A stretch of 64,000 bases of DNA from Dichotomocladium elegans (Eukaryota > Mucoromycota > Mucoromycetes > Mucorales > Lichtheimiaceae). The translations under genes and the position numbers were made by a program. This document shows positions 1 through 10,946 of this stretch, piece by piece. The notes beneath the pieces are model-generated. The model ran no database searches. It was given only the letters and a program-made list of their open reading frames with translations, and had not been told where the DNA came from. The DNA lies in NCBI GenBank assembly GCA_025716815.1, contig JAIXMN010000013.1:310001-374000 (forward strand), read 5' to 3'. Within the stretch, counting starts at the first letter, position 1, and the number at the start of each line of letters is the position of its first letter.

Positions 1-587
1 AGTTTTCGGAGTCGACGAACCTCAGGAAGCATCAAAGCTTTCATAATAGCTGCAAAACCGGAAAAGTCCCGGTACACATGAACAAGAAGATAGGCTGTGC
101 GCACAAGATGAGTAATGAGATTGTCTTTGGGATGCACGGGGGGCACCACGGGCGAGGAGGCATTCAGCTCCGACCAATAGATAAGCTGATGAGCGAAGCT
201 GTTGGTCAGGTAGCGATGGAAGTCGACAAGATGAATTAGATTTGTATGCTTCTTGTCCAAGTTGCAGAGCCATTTCTTCTTGAAAATGACCTTCTCAAAA
301 AGTTGGCAGTCCACCGCAGCCACTTGTCGAGCCAACACGTCAGGTTCCCAGTTGAATGGGGTAGCAACCTCTACAGCCTCCATTTGCTGCTCGACTGTCT
401 CTAAACGATGCTGTTCCACCCTGGTGTCTTCAATCAGTCGTCGTAGAAGGCTAACTTCCACACGCGGGTCGGTGGCTTGCTTTGCGTGAGAAAGCCTCTC
501 GGTCGCTTGAGCATAAGCATTTTTGCATATATTGGACGACTTGACGAGGGGGGAGACCGGTACAAGAGGAAGACTTCCTGCAGCCAT
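1..587 (-). CDS. RasGEF-domain protein, N-terminal part (runs off left edge)
   Basis: Minus-strand reading frame open from an ATG at 585-587 to the window edge (about 195 residues), with no stop reached. The first ~95 residues are basic and helical with no recognised domain. From about residue 100 the sequence fits the start of a RasGEF (CDC25-homology) catalytic domain: a FEKVIFKKKWLCNLDKKH block, then LVDFHRYLTNSFAHQLI, then LVRTAYLLVHVYRDFSGFAA and MKALMLPEVRRL. These match the helices that position the exchange hairpin on Ras-family GTPases. No RasGEF_N module is visible upstream, so this may be a catalytic-domain-only exchange factor. The start codon lies 169 bp from the divergent MSM1 start. 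Family assignment is from pattern memory; the GTPase partner is unknown. Confidence 0.7.
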   Translation of the reverse strand, partial: MAAGSLPLVPVSPLVKSSNICKNAYAQATERLSHAKQATDPRVEVSLLRRLIEDTRVEQHRLETVEQQMEAVEVATPFNWEPDVLARQVAAVDCQLFEKVIFKKKWLCNLDKKHTNLIHLVDFHRYLTNSFAHQLIYWSELNASSPVVPPVHPKDNLITHLVRTAYLLVHVYRDFSGFAAIMKALMLPEVRRLRK

Positions 588-756
588 TTTTATGTGGGGT
601 CAAAAGTAAGAAAAGAAGACCAATCTATGCAAACCAAATGGGAAACAAGTAGTAGGAGTGGAAATAAAAAATGAATTTCAGAGCGAAAATCTCATTTTTT
701 TTTTAAAGTTGCTCGGGGGTCCAAGCAACTTTGGGAAAAAAAAAAGGGTCAACATC
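588..756. promoter_or_regulatory. Short divergent promoter between RasGEF and MSM1
   Basis: Only 169 bp separate the two divergent start codons, so both genes must be transcribed from this AT-rich stretch with T8-T9 and A9 runs. I see no clear TATA box. Shared or bidirectional regulation is an inference from spacing alone. Confidence 0.45.
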
Positions 757-3044
757 ATGCCACTGATCCCTATCCGTCCATTCTCAGGTCGTCTCATTCC
801 AGCCACTCTCTACGTCCGCGCCTCTCGCCGTGCCAGTCATTCAAAAGCTTACATTACCTCGCCCATTTACTATGTCAATGCAGGTGGGCTCACATTCATT
901 CCTCGTTCCGTGTACTACCTTCCCGCGTCTAACTGAATTCCAAGTCCCACACATTGGGCATTTGTACTCCAGCGTTCTAGCTGACACACTAAAGCGCTAC
1001 TATGCATTGAAAGGCGCAGAGACTTATCTCTGTACGGGCACTGATGAGCATGGCCTGAAGGTTCGGCAAAATAAATAAATAAGGGGACGGAGAACGACGA
1101 TTGACATCCGGGACGAATCTTAGATTCAGCAAGCAGCAGCTAAAAACAACGTCTCTCCTCTTGAACTCTGTGATCGCGTTTCGGAAAGTTTCAAGGTAAG
1201 CGTTTTCTTTCGGAAAGTGACACCGAGAAATCGTTTATGGCATAATATAACGCTCTCCCAAAGCGCCTCGCGGACGCTGCCAATATAAGCTATACCAGGT
1301 TCATGCGTACCACTGACGTTGACCACAAGAACACTGTCGCTCATCTTTGGGTAATAACGGACTGTTGAGAGTATTCTCGTCGATAGGGGTCGTGAACAAT
1401 GGCTCATATACGTTTCCTGTATAGGCTGAACTAGAGAAGAACGGGTATATATACAAGGGCAATCACGAGGGCTGGTATGCTGTATCGGATGAGGCGTTTT
1501 ATGCAAATAACCAAGTGGAAAAGACTACGGATGCAGAAACTGGAGAGAGTATAATGGTAGCATGTTTGTTCTTACCAGTCGCACAGAAGGATTCATTTAG
1601 CGCGTGTTCAATAGGTTGCGACTGAGTCGGGTCAACGTGTAGAGTGGACCAACGAGGAGAACTACAAATTCCGTTTGTCTGCTTTTCAAGATCGTCTACT
1701 AGAATGGATCGAATCGAACCCCACAGGTACATCCTACCCTTTATTCATGGCCGTTCTTTTGGAGAAATAACCCATCGAGTTTAGCGATTGTACCACCTAA
1801 TCGTAAAAACGAGGTGGTTTCCTGGATTCAAGCAGGACTTGCTGATTTGTCCATTTCCCGCCTGCGCTCTCGGCTGGACTGGGGAATCCCCGTTCCGAAT
1901 GACCCGGATCATACCATCTATGTCTGGCTTGATGCGCTAACCAATTATCTAACAGCCACGGGTTACCCTTGGTCAAACGGCTCAAAAACAGGCGTCTGGC
2001 CCGCTGATGTGCATGTGGTTGGCAAGGATATTGTAAGGTACGAAAGTCCGTTCTGTGTGTAACCCTCGCAGATCCCCACTTGCTTACAAATATGTTTAGA
2101 TTCCACGCGGTCTACTGGCCAGCCTTTTTAATGGCTGCCGGTCTCCCGTTACCAAAGCAGATTTTGGCACACGCCCACTGGACGATGAACAAGCAAAAAA
2201 TGTCAAAGAGCAAGGGGAATGTCATAGACCCATTTTTATTAATTGACCGCTTTGGTGCAGACGCCGTGCGATATTTTTTAGTCCGTGATGGTGGTTTAGC
2301 GGATGACGGAGGTATTCCTTTTCACTCATAATACACTATAACTAAGACGATACTTATCATCATTTATCAGATTACTCTGAGAGTAATATGATAAAGCGAT
2401 ACAAAGATCTTGCTGGCCAGCTGGGCAATCTGTTGTCTCGTAGCACAGCTGCAGCACTCAATCCCGATGGTGTGGCTCCCGCAATGCCACGTGGTTCTGT
2501 CGACCATCGCGACGAGACCTTGCGTAATAGCTTAACCGAGCTGCCTGGTAAGCCCAATATCACTGATAACCTGCCTACCTTGTTTAATTCTTTTCTTTGG
2601 CAAACCCAGCTATCTTCGAGAAGGCATTTGAAGCCAGAGAATTCAACAAGGCACTGAGTGCTATTTTCGACATGTTGGCCGAGGTGAGGGATTTATACCG
2701 ATGAGAAATCGAAATATGATGGATCCGGTGTAACTGTATTTTTTTTTTTGCGTCGCTTGGAACCTCAGGCAAACAAGCATTTTACCGATAATCAACCATG
2801 GGTCCTTGCAAAGGATCCCAATCAGAAAGAGCGTCTCCATGAAGTCCTTTATTATAGCATTGAGTCCTGTAGAGTAGCTGCTATTCTGTTACAACCTGTG
2901 ATGCCCACCAAAATGTCTGACTTGCTCGATCGAGTTGGTGTCGATTATAAGAATCGGTCATTGTCGGACGCAGCTACTCTGTCAACTGAATCGAGACGTC
3001 TCGGAAATTCCTCATCTATTCTCTTCCCTCGCCTGAAGAATTAA
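757..3044 (+). CDS. MSM1: Methionyl-tRNA synthetase, mitochondrial
   Basis: Charges tRNA-Met with methionine, probably in mitochondria. Eleven exons fit: 757-883, 945-1060, 1124-1195, 1264-1350, 1425-1556, 1615-1726, 1785-2037, 2100-2311, 2371-2547, 2610-2683 and 2769-3044, giving about 545 residues. The class I HIGH signature is PHIGHLYS in exon 2, followed by TGTDEHGLK. The MetRS block RTTD..H...V.HLW and EGWY are in exons 4-5. The KMSKSKGNV loop is in exon 8, followed by [12 protein letters not shown]. The anticodon-binding helical domain fills exons 9-11. The first ~30 residues are Arg/Ser-rich and lack acids, like a mitochondrial presequence, and the length matches organellar or bacterial-type MetRS. 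Splice sites are all GT-AG. Confidence 0.93.
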
Positions 3045-4289
3045 TCTGTAGTATATCAATCTAGAAGAAGGAAAAAAGTAAATGATCGTTGCCTTTTTAT
3101 TCAAAAGAAGAGAATTACTAGCCTACTCATTCTGCAAGCTGAATATGGCAAATGGAGGATCCTAACTTCCAAGCTTTCTTATTTCAAAATGGTACCTATT
3201 ACGTACTATGCCGAAGAAAGCCATCGTCTGGATCAAGCATAGAAAAGATTGAACAGTTTGAACTTCAGGCTCAGGTGTAGATCAACATTGAACTTTTGTA
3301 TGTGCACATGATGAGGAGCAGTTGAACATGCCGAATGCAAGATCGGACCACGTCTTTTGATAATGAATAACCACGGAACGGTATGCAGCAGCTCCACCGC
3401 GTTTATCATAGAGCAGCTTGCCAATGCATATTTTTCACGCGTTTTATTTATTACAATATGTATGGAGGATGGTGGCTTTCAGAGGAGCACCACCTGCCCT
3501 AGCCCTTGACCTCCTACAGCCGGTTCATAACAAGTGATTGTCTCTCCAGCCGTTCTCTATTTCATCAATTTCCAACAAAGAAATGCTTGTTGCCACCTCG
3601 CAAGACCGACTGATCGATGTACTTCTTTGCCTGTTCGATATGAGTTCGTCATTCGCAGTAGGTACTCTTGGAAGAAGTCAGCAAGAAGCACTCGAGTAGA
3701 TCACGGTCCCCAGATACTTTTGTCACCTGCGAGACACCTTATTTTGGCGTTTGTGGCGCATGTTCCAAAACTTGATTGTTATTTTCAAAGATGTCCATAA
3801 AATTGTCTGAAATGACCGTATCAATTTCTTAAGCAGTTGCTCCATCAATTGCTCCGGGATACCTGCTGGATGGATCGTAGGCAATACATTCCAAGAGTTC
3901 ACCGGTGTGTTCTCCATCGATGATACGTGAATGCTACTGCGCGGCTGCGTTTCTCAAGAATGCTACCAGAATCCTCCTTTTTTTGTATGTACTGCAATGC
4001 CGATCACTGGACGCACTGAACAAATATGTCCTCGTGGCTGTCTCGATGCAGCTGACGCACTCGAAACCTTCGCAAATGCCAGATCGACGAATCTGGGCTT
4101 GGCTTGGATAGTCTCTGTCGCATGGGTCTACTTAAGCCCAGCCTTTTTTCATCTGGATCTCTGAATTTTCTTCATGTGAGAATACCAGTACAACTTATTT
4201 TCTGCAGATATCGTTTTCGGGAAAAAACGATTTGAAGAGAGTATACCTTCTCGTCACGACACAGGTGCAGGAAGTCAGGTCCACCAGCA

Positions 4290-4370
4290 GCATGGCCTTG
4301 TCCATCTTTATAAAGCGATAAATTGCTCATATCGGAATGTGACAAATGCAGGAAGGAAATGAGTAATTTA
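4290..4370 (-). repeat. Dispersed repeat R2, copy near 4.3 kb
   Basis: Read on the minus strand, this ~75-bp stretch aligns by eye with 38300-38376 on the plus strand. Shared blocks include ACATTC-GA-ATGAGCAAT and GG-CAAGGCCATG, and roughly three quarters of positions agree. A third, weaker relative is at 37940-38022. All three translate to a shared DGQ(S/G)H peptide motif, so the repeat may derive from coding sequence of a mobile element. No known family is recognised. Confidence 0.5.
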
Positions 4371-5865
4371 TAATTATTGGATAAAACGACTTATATTCTT
4401 GTGAGAGGAATCTGTCCCTGTAACGACGGATGTTGCAAAAGGGTCTCAAATATGACCATGTTCTATGGCCCTTTGCCTCGCGTACATATCGTCGATTTTT
4501 CAGATCTACGATGTCTATTCAAAATAATCGTACTGCCTTCAAAGCGGAGAATGCAAAATGATAATAAGCTACGTTTGTTTTGTCGTATTATCGTGAGCCA
4601 GACACCCAAGCCCATTCCCAGCTTTCCCTCTTTTAAAACGAAAGAGGACTTGACACAATGAAACAGACCAACCTCTTGCAGAACAGGCATTACCTATAAA
4701 CTTTTCCGACCCCATTGTCATCAGAGACACGGTGCAATCGACCTGCCTGTAACCTACGCTATCCCTTCGTTTCCGCCGTCATTTCTAGTGGAATATCTGC
4801 TATACATTGCTACGTTTCCTAGGAAAGAAAGTATTTTGAAGAGTACGCGTGAATTGTACTGGTATGGACGATAGCGACCATCTGCAATAATCGCTCACGA
4901 TGCTCTTCTCGCCAGCCGGTGCTTTGAATACAGTACTACGCTTCACCGAAAGGATCCAGTCAGGAGCATCGCAAGAGCTGGCGATATTCATATTTGATGT
5001 AGCAGACAAAGACATGTATGGATCAGTGGGATTGCATGCGATAATAATTTAGTCTTTGATACCTAACCATTGGTAAAAGAAACGTACTGTTGAAAGCAGG
5101 TTACGGATGTTAGAGGTTAAAAAAGGTGAAGGTATTTAATGACAAAACTCAAATAGAGATGGTTTATATTGAAAAAAGCAACCTGAATGCAAACGATATC
5201 TCTAAAGAAGTACTATAGGAGGGGCGGGACTAACGTTCTATAGTAGTACAGAAACGTTAAAGATTATTGGAAAAAGGGACTGGCAGGCGTTTATGAAATA
5301 GAAGGAAGAGTCACTAGGGCTGCCAAACTGAAATACGCCGGATAAAAACAGTATAGGGTTGGACATCGAAGCGACTCAGAACAGGTCACGGGCTAGACTA
5401 GAGTGGTGGATGTTCGGTGCCTTCCATTACGCAGCATAAACCAAGTAGTGTGGGATATGTATGCAGGCTTGTATATAGCTGAAGGCAGTAAGCGTGTGAG
5501 TCAACAAAAGCAGTAGCTTTGAATGGCCCTATCATTTGTGGCGTGCATGCTCGACAACAGCTTTGATGCAGTAGGGGGATTTAATACGCTGCCCATGGCC
5601 CAAAACAACATCGACTTTCTTGGTGCCGCATTTATCAAACAATGTCACTTTGTCAACCACATTCTCTTTATCTTGAGTCACTGCCTGTGTATACCTTGAT
5701 CATCATGATGACAATATCGAAAATCAAAGGGCCCGTTTAAGCATGGCTGCTATAAAACGGTGGTCTGATAAACAGGACGCATCGTGAAAGAGCAGCGATG
5801 AGAGTCATAGATATTGTTTCAGCATTGTCAATCACAAGGGTGACTGATCTCTTATAGAAATAGAG

Positions 5866-6030
5866 CTTCTGGGCGAATTATTTCCTCTTTATCGGATCCT
5901 TCCCTGGCACCTCTTCCATGGGTTATTCGGTATGAGTGTTTATATCGACTAGCTTGTTATTCGAATCTGACACCTTCTGTCCTTTCTAGATTGACCGATC
6001 GCACTCAAACTGGATGAGCCATGGAAGAGA
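5866..6030 (+). repeat. Dispersed repeat R1, copy 1
   Basis: Shares an ordered set of blocks with 37145-36998 (minus) and 39590-39755 (plus). The blocks are a TTATCGGATCC-like stretch, CCATGG followed by TTA..CGGT(A/G)TGA, a ~55-bp variable spacer ending CTTTCTAG, then ATTGACCGATCGCACTC, and GATGAGCCATGGAAGAGAGG (identical to copy 2). The spacer has the look of a GT-AG intron placed identically in all copies. Downstream of this copy the GC-rich core seen in copies 2 and 3 appears to be missing. Confidence 0.6.
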
Positions 6031-6293
6031 GGCTAAGATGGTATCTCCATGTGCACACGTGGATACGCCTAGTGTGAGCCGGGTTAATAAGTCAAAGCGT
6101 AAAGGAGATGTTTTATGTTGACGGACGAGATCGTTTTAAATTTATGCGGCATTATTAAAGTAAAGCATGTTTGTGTCGTAGGGGAAAAATGGTGCATGTG
6201 GCGGACTTCAATTTCGCGCTGCTCTCCAAACGCAAGCTTTTTACCACCGCTCCCGAGTTCTGCGTAGCTGCCCTTGCTCTTCCCTTGACCGAA

Positions 6294-8523
6294 ATGGACG
6301 TCGTAAAAGCAGTTCAGCATTATGTTGAGAAAATGATTAGCGATGTGCCCGGCATGAAAGTGCTTCTGCTGGATACTATGACAGTACGTTACATATCTTA
6401 CGGTGGGCGCGTTCTTATTATTCACGTACGAACGAACAGACACCCATAGTCTCGCTCGTCACAACTCAGTCAGCTTTACTAACGAAAGAATGCTATCTTA
6501 TTGACCGTATCGACAACCGAAACCGCGAAAGAATGAAACATCTGAAATGCATATGTTTTCTGCGCCCCTCCCCTGAAAGTCTGCGGTTCCTCATTGACGA
6601 ACTACGAGAACCTGCTTATGGGGATTACTACATTTGTAAGGTTCCTGGGACATCAGTTCTTTACCTTGGGATGAGATTGAGATCATGCGAAAGACACTGA
6701 ATGAGCATAGACTTTAGCAATACAATTTTAAAGGCAGACATTGAGCGGTTGGCGGAGACGGATGATCATGAAGTAGTCCGGGAAGTGCAGGTATAGAACG
6801 AATATTGTGGATTCCAATCTTGTTATTAAGACCCATGGGGCAGGAATATTATGGGGATTATCTGGCGATCAATTCCGATCTGTTCTCGCTAGGCATGGAA
6901 CCCTCAAACATCTTTGGAGATTCGCCCTATCATTGGAATCGGGAAGCCTTTGACCAGACAGTACGCGGTATTTCGTCTGTCTTATTGAGCTTGAAGAAAA
7001 AGCCAGTTATCCGTTACCAAGGAGGCAGTCCCATGGCGGCCGAGCTCGCACAGGAAGTTCAGGCAAGTTTGCTAATATATATGCGATGTGTTTTCGATTG
7101 GCCAGGATAATGATCCCTACAACAGAAGCACATCCAACGAGAAGGACAGCTTTTTGATTTCCGCCGACCAGACACCCCGCCTATTTTGTTAATTCTAGAT
7201 CGACGCAATGATCCCGTCACTCCTCTACTTACGCAGTGGACATACCAAGCCATGGTCCATGATTTGATAGGTATTCATCATGGTCGTGTGGATTTGTCCA
7301 ACGTGCCTGACGTACGAAGCGAGTTGAAGGTAAAGAAGAAAATAGAGAAGGCAGGCGAGAAGAAACTTCTCGTAATTGCGTAAGATAGGAAATTGTGCTC
7401 TCTCCGGACCAAGATCAATTCTTTAAGAAATCCATGTACCTTAATTTGGGCGATCTTGGAGCAACCATCAAACAATACGTTGACGAATACCAAAGCAAAA
7501 CCAAGTCAAACATGAATATCGAAAGCATTGCGGACATGAAACGGTTTGTGGAAGACTACCCCGAGTTCCGGAAGCTGTCCGGCAACGTGTCAAAGCATGT
7601 TGCACTTGTGAGTGAGCTGAGTAGGAGAGTTGCACAGGACCATCTATTGGAAATCAGTGAATTAGAACAAGGTCTTGCGTGCAACGAAAACCACAATAGC
7701 GATTTTAAGGTGAAAAAAACGTACGTTTGTCGTAAATGCCGCGGCTTTAACTCGAGTATAGAGTGTGCAAAAAATGATTGGAAGCGATATATCTGAGGAT
7801 GCCAAAGTTCGATTGGTACTGCTCTACGCATTGCGCTACGAAAGGATGCAAAACAATGGGATCAAGACACTAGTAGATCTTTTGGACCAGGCAGGCGTCA
7901 GTGAGAGGAAGAGTTCAGTAGGTATCTTTTTCCTTACCGTGCATCACGAAATTGATCCGCTTTTGATTGCTAGCTTGTTCCCGCAATTTTGATGTATGCG
8001 GGTTCTCAGCAACGACAGGATGATCTGTTCTCGAACCAGACCTTCCTGTCTCGCGGTAAAAGTGCTCTCAAAGGCTTGAAAGGCGTCGAAAATGTCTATA
8101 CACAACATACACCCTTGTTCGCAGAGACGCTCGATATGCTCATCAAAGCACGGCTTAGAGACACGAGCTACCCCTGGGTAACTACCCAGAATCAGCCAGT
8201 ACGCGAAAGGTAAAAAAAAATATATGAATGATATTTGTGATATTGACATCGGAGTAGACCCCAGGATATCATTGTCTTCTTCATTGGAGGTACAACCTAT
8301 GAAGAGGCTCGTTATATTGCGCAATTAAACGCAACAACGCCCGGAGTGAGAGTCGTTCTCGGTGGCACTAACATCCATAATTCCTCAAGGTGAACAAGGA
8401 ACCAAACCCCCTTGGGGGACTTCGTACGATGTCCAGCATGCTAACCATCTCGGTCCTTTTAGCTTCATGCAACAAATTGACCACATCGGTCAAGGACTCA
8501 TGAATTCGTCGAGACTTACATAG
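6294..8523 (+). CDS. VPS45: Vps45, Sec1/Munc18-family vacuolar sorting protein
   Basis: Binds syntaxin-like SNAREs (Tlg2/Pep12 type) and controls membrane fusion at the trans-Golgi and endosome. Ten exons give 564 residues: 6294-6383, 6440-6635, 6711-6790, 6844-7062, 7126-7329, 7389-7709, 7762-7917, 7974-8209, 8258-8389 and 8463-8523. The N-terminus [14 protein letters not shown] is the Vps45-type start, which fixes the ATG at 6294. Sec1 features follow: [53 protein letters not shown], and near the end [15 protein letters not shown] plus [11 protein letters not shown]. Intron 4 (7063-7125) begins with GC rather than GT (gcaagt...cag). The reading frame is intact throughout. Confidence 0.95.
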
Positions 8524-8874
8524 AATATATTATTTCCTTGGCATACATTATCTTGTCAAGCAGAAAAGCACGTCCGCGATGGCTGATGTTTGCGAGTAGC
8601 ATATACCGATGGTAATAAAAAGACCAGGCTTTGTATTGATGTAACCGAAGAGCTATTTAAAGACGGGTTCACGCAAACATTCTCCGAAGAGCCAAGACTT
8701 TAAGCATGTGGTCTATTGAGAGAGAGAGAGAAAGAGAGAAGCTCATGGGAGAAGAGGAAGGGAAGTTTCCAACTGGCTAATCAATAATAATTGGGCTCCA
8801 GTGCTTGGCATTCAAACGTTCCTTGTCTGGCCTTGTCTCTTTCCTTTTTTCCTCAGCATATTCCTACGCGCGCC

Positions 8875-10243
8875 ATGAGTTACCCAACACCACCATCCTC
8901 ATACTATTCAAATCCAGGTATGATTCAACAGAGAATCCCGCCCAATGACAATCTCTCTGATTCTTCTGCAAAGGGCCCGACATGGCATCATCGCAGCCTT
9001 CATTCACTGTAAGATTAGCTAAGTTTGGCATTCCTGTAGTCGCTTGTTTGCTCACCCCTGCTTTGCAAGCAAACACCGCATGTTGCTCCTCCATCGCGAT
9101 TCAGCACTCATGGCCTGTATCATGGTGCGTATTCAGCGCCTTCATTCAGTTCGAATCAGTCCCCTAGCATCTCGACATCCTCCGCCGCAGGTACTCCTAG
9201 CGAGCCAAGGGCCCGACGGACTTCAGTTATCACGACGAGCGAGTGGAAGGTGTCCTCCTCCGCGCGAAGATCCATTGCTGAGCCCAAGACATACCATGCC
9301 GCTCCTTCGTCTTTTTCTGTGGACCCACGGGCCGGACGGCGACAAAGCTCGATTCAGCCTCCAGTGGCACCACCATTCACTCCTAATTCCAATTCTGGTT
9401 ATTATGCTCACGCGACCGTGTCACCTCAGCAGGCCGATCCTCGCTTTCATGGTCAAAACTTTTTTATGTCAAGCAATAGTAATGGAACTGTCCATACTCA
9501 AGGCGAGCCTTTTGTGGGAGGATTCGTCATACCCGCTGCTGCTGTACAGGCACCATATCATGAACAGAATCAGCATTCGCCACTAGATACATACCGTCAG
9601 TCGTCGTATTACGAACCTACATCCTATTATCCTACCACCACTACTGCCACACATCCCCCGGTTCCGCCACCGCCAACGAGCGGGCCCGTTCCAAAAGACA
9701 ACGCCAGCGCCGCCGCGACGGAAGGTTCGCGAAACATGTAAATACCTTGAAGCCTGAGCAATAGCGAATTAACACAAGCGTATAAACATTTGGCTATGCA
9801 TATGGCAGCTTCCACAAATTCCGTGAACAACTTGAACAAAAAGCCGAAGGACAAATTGGCCTCAGGTAATCTATTCTCCCCAACTCATCGCGTCATGGAT
9901 CCTTACTTTTTTTTTTAAAAAAAAAAAAACGGCCCTTGCTCCAGGATCGAAACGGCAGATCCGTGTTCGATCCATCGGTGAGGACTACAGCGTTTGGATC
10001 GACATTAGCCCGAAAGAGACGGGAAGCACGCTTGCAGAAAAGATTCACATCATTGCGTCAAGGAAGACGAAAAAAGTTGCGTCTGTGACTACTGCAGCAG
10101 GGCGCAAGATTTCATTAGACCGACGGCCACTCTTTGACGGATGGGACGATCTACAAAAATTCCAGAGTGGCGAGGAATGGCAGGTTGAGTGGTGCGAACA
10201 GGATAGAAGACTGGTCGATAGGCTTCTGTCAAAGGTCGTCTGA
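8875..10243 (+). CDS. Unrecognised low-complexity protein with conserved-looking C-terminal domain
   Basis: Best model has five exons, 8875-8917, 8974-9008, 9040-9724, 9779-9865 and 9945-10243, giving 382 residues. All introns are GT-AG and frame-compatible. The first ~260 residues are rich in Ser, Pro, Thr, Tyr and Gln (repeated PP, SYY and NS patches) and look disordered. The last ~100 residues, from GSKRQIRVRSIGEDYSVWID through LFDGWDDLQKFQSGEEWQVE to the C-terminus, read as a folded domain with alternating strand and helix pattern and a basic centre. I cannot name the family and do not assign a function. The gene is co-oriented between VPS45 and PGK1 with a 700-bp gap before PGK1. Confidence 0.7.
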
Positions 10244-10946
10244 AGCAGACGGCAAAGATAGATAACGTCATGCAAACAAGCCTTCCTCCCCCGCTCTCGA
10301 CGCCACCCCCAACCACCCCCGGGAGCCCCACGCCCCCGAGGGGGAATAATTTAAGAAAAAATAAGGGGCGGAGTTGGAATAAGGCATCGACTCAGCACCA
10401 TAAATCGACTCACAATCAGGTGGTCTTGTATTTTGGCTTTGTTGGGGGAGAGGAAGGATGGGCCCAAAAAGACCTTGCATGATGATGTCCGATGCGATCT
10501 CTGCGCATAACTAAACCATCGAAATATCGGCTACATTCTGCAGTATAGAGGGGACCTTCTTCTCTTGGAGAGGGTCGGAAGGATGGGCTGTTTTGCCGGC
10601 GGTCATTCCGAATGATCTTCGTTGAAAGCACATGCTATTTAAAAGAGACGGGTTTCGTTCCTAGAGACGAGACCTTGCACGCCCATGAAGTTGATAACAT
10701 AGCCAAAACCACGGGGAAGAAAGATAGAAAGAATGCGAGTTTCGTGTTCTGCTCTGTTCCAAGGGACTTAAAACCTTGGGTTGGGATTTAAACGGGTCAA
10801 AGAAAAAGGATGCGAGAAAGGTGGGGGGGTGGGCCTTTTGTTGCGAAATAGTGCGCTCGAATTTGGAAGAGCGCCTATCTTATAAAATGCCCCGTTCATT
10901 TTTTTCTTCCCTCTTTCTTCCCTGTTCTTTCCCGCGACCACTGACC
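10244..10946 (+). promoter_or_regulatory. PGK1 upstream region
   Basis: About 700 bp between the preceding stop and the PGK1 start. It holds a C-rich patch (10285-10345), which then gives way to mixed sequence. The promoter-proximal part has TATAAAA at 10881-10887, 60 bp upstream of the ATG, followed by a pyrimidine-rich leader (10898-10935). That arrangement is typical of strongly expressed fungal genes. No other gene is visible here. Confidence 0.6.
10881..10887 (+). promoter_or_regulatory. TATA box of PGK1
   Basis: TATAAAA, 60 bp upstream of the start codon and followed by a CT-rich leader. Comparable TATA elements sit at a similar distance from PCK1, MET1, M-synthase and SHMT in this window. 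Confidence 0.65.

Larger units (their letters stand above)
3045..6293. other. Gene-poor stretch with decayed repeats
   Basis: No gene I can name in 3.2 kb. Between about 3.45 and 5.03 kb the minus strand carries short open pieces (for example 4800-5015 and 3723-3917) interrupted by stops, with no recognisable domain; they may be a decayed gene or mobile element. Two repeat copies lie here (4290-4370 and 5866-6030) and have relatives in the transposon-rich 37-40 kb region. The remainder is AT-rich with no obvious signal. The stretch just before 6294 is the VPS45 promoter and leader. Confidence 0.5.
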
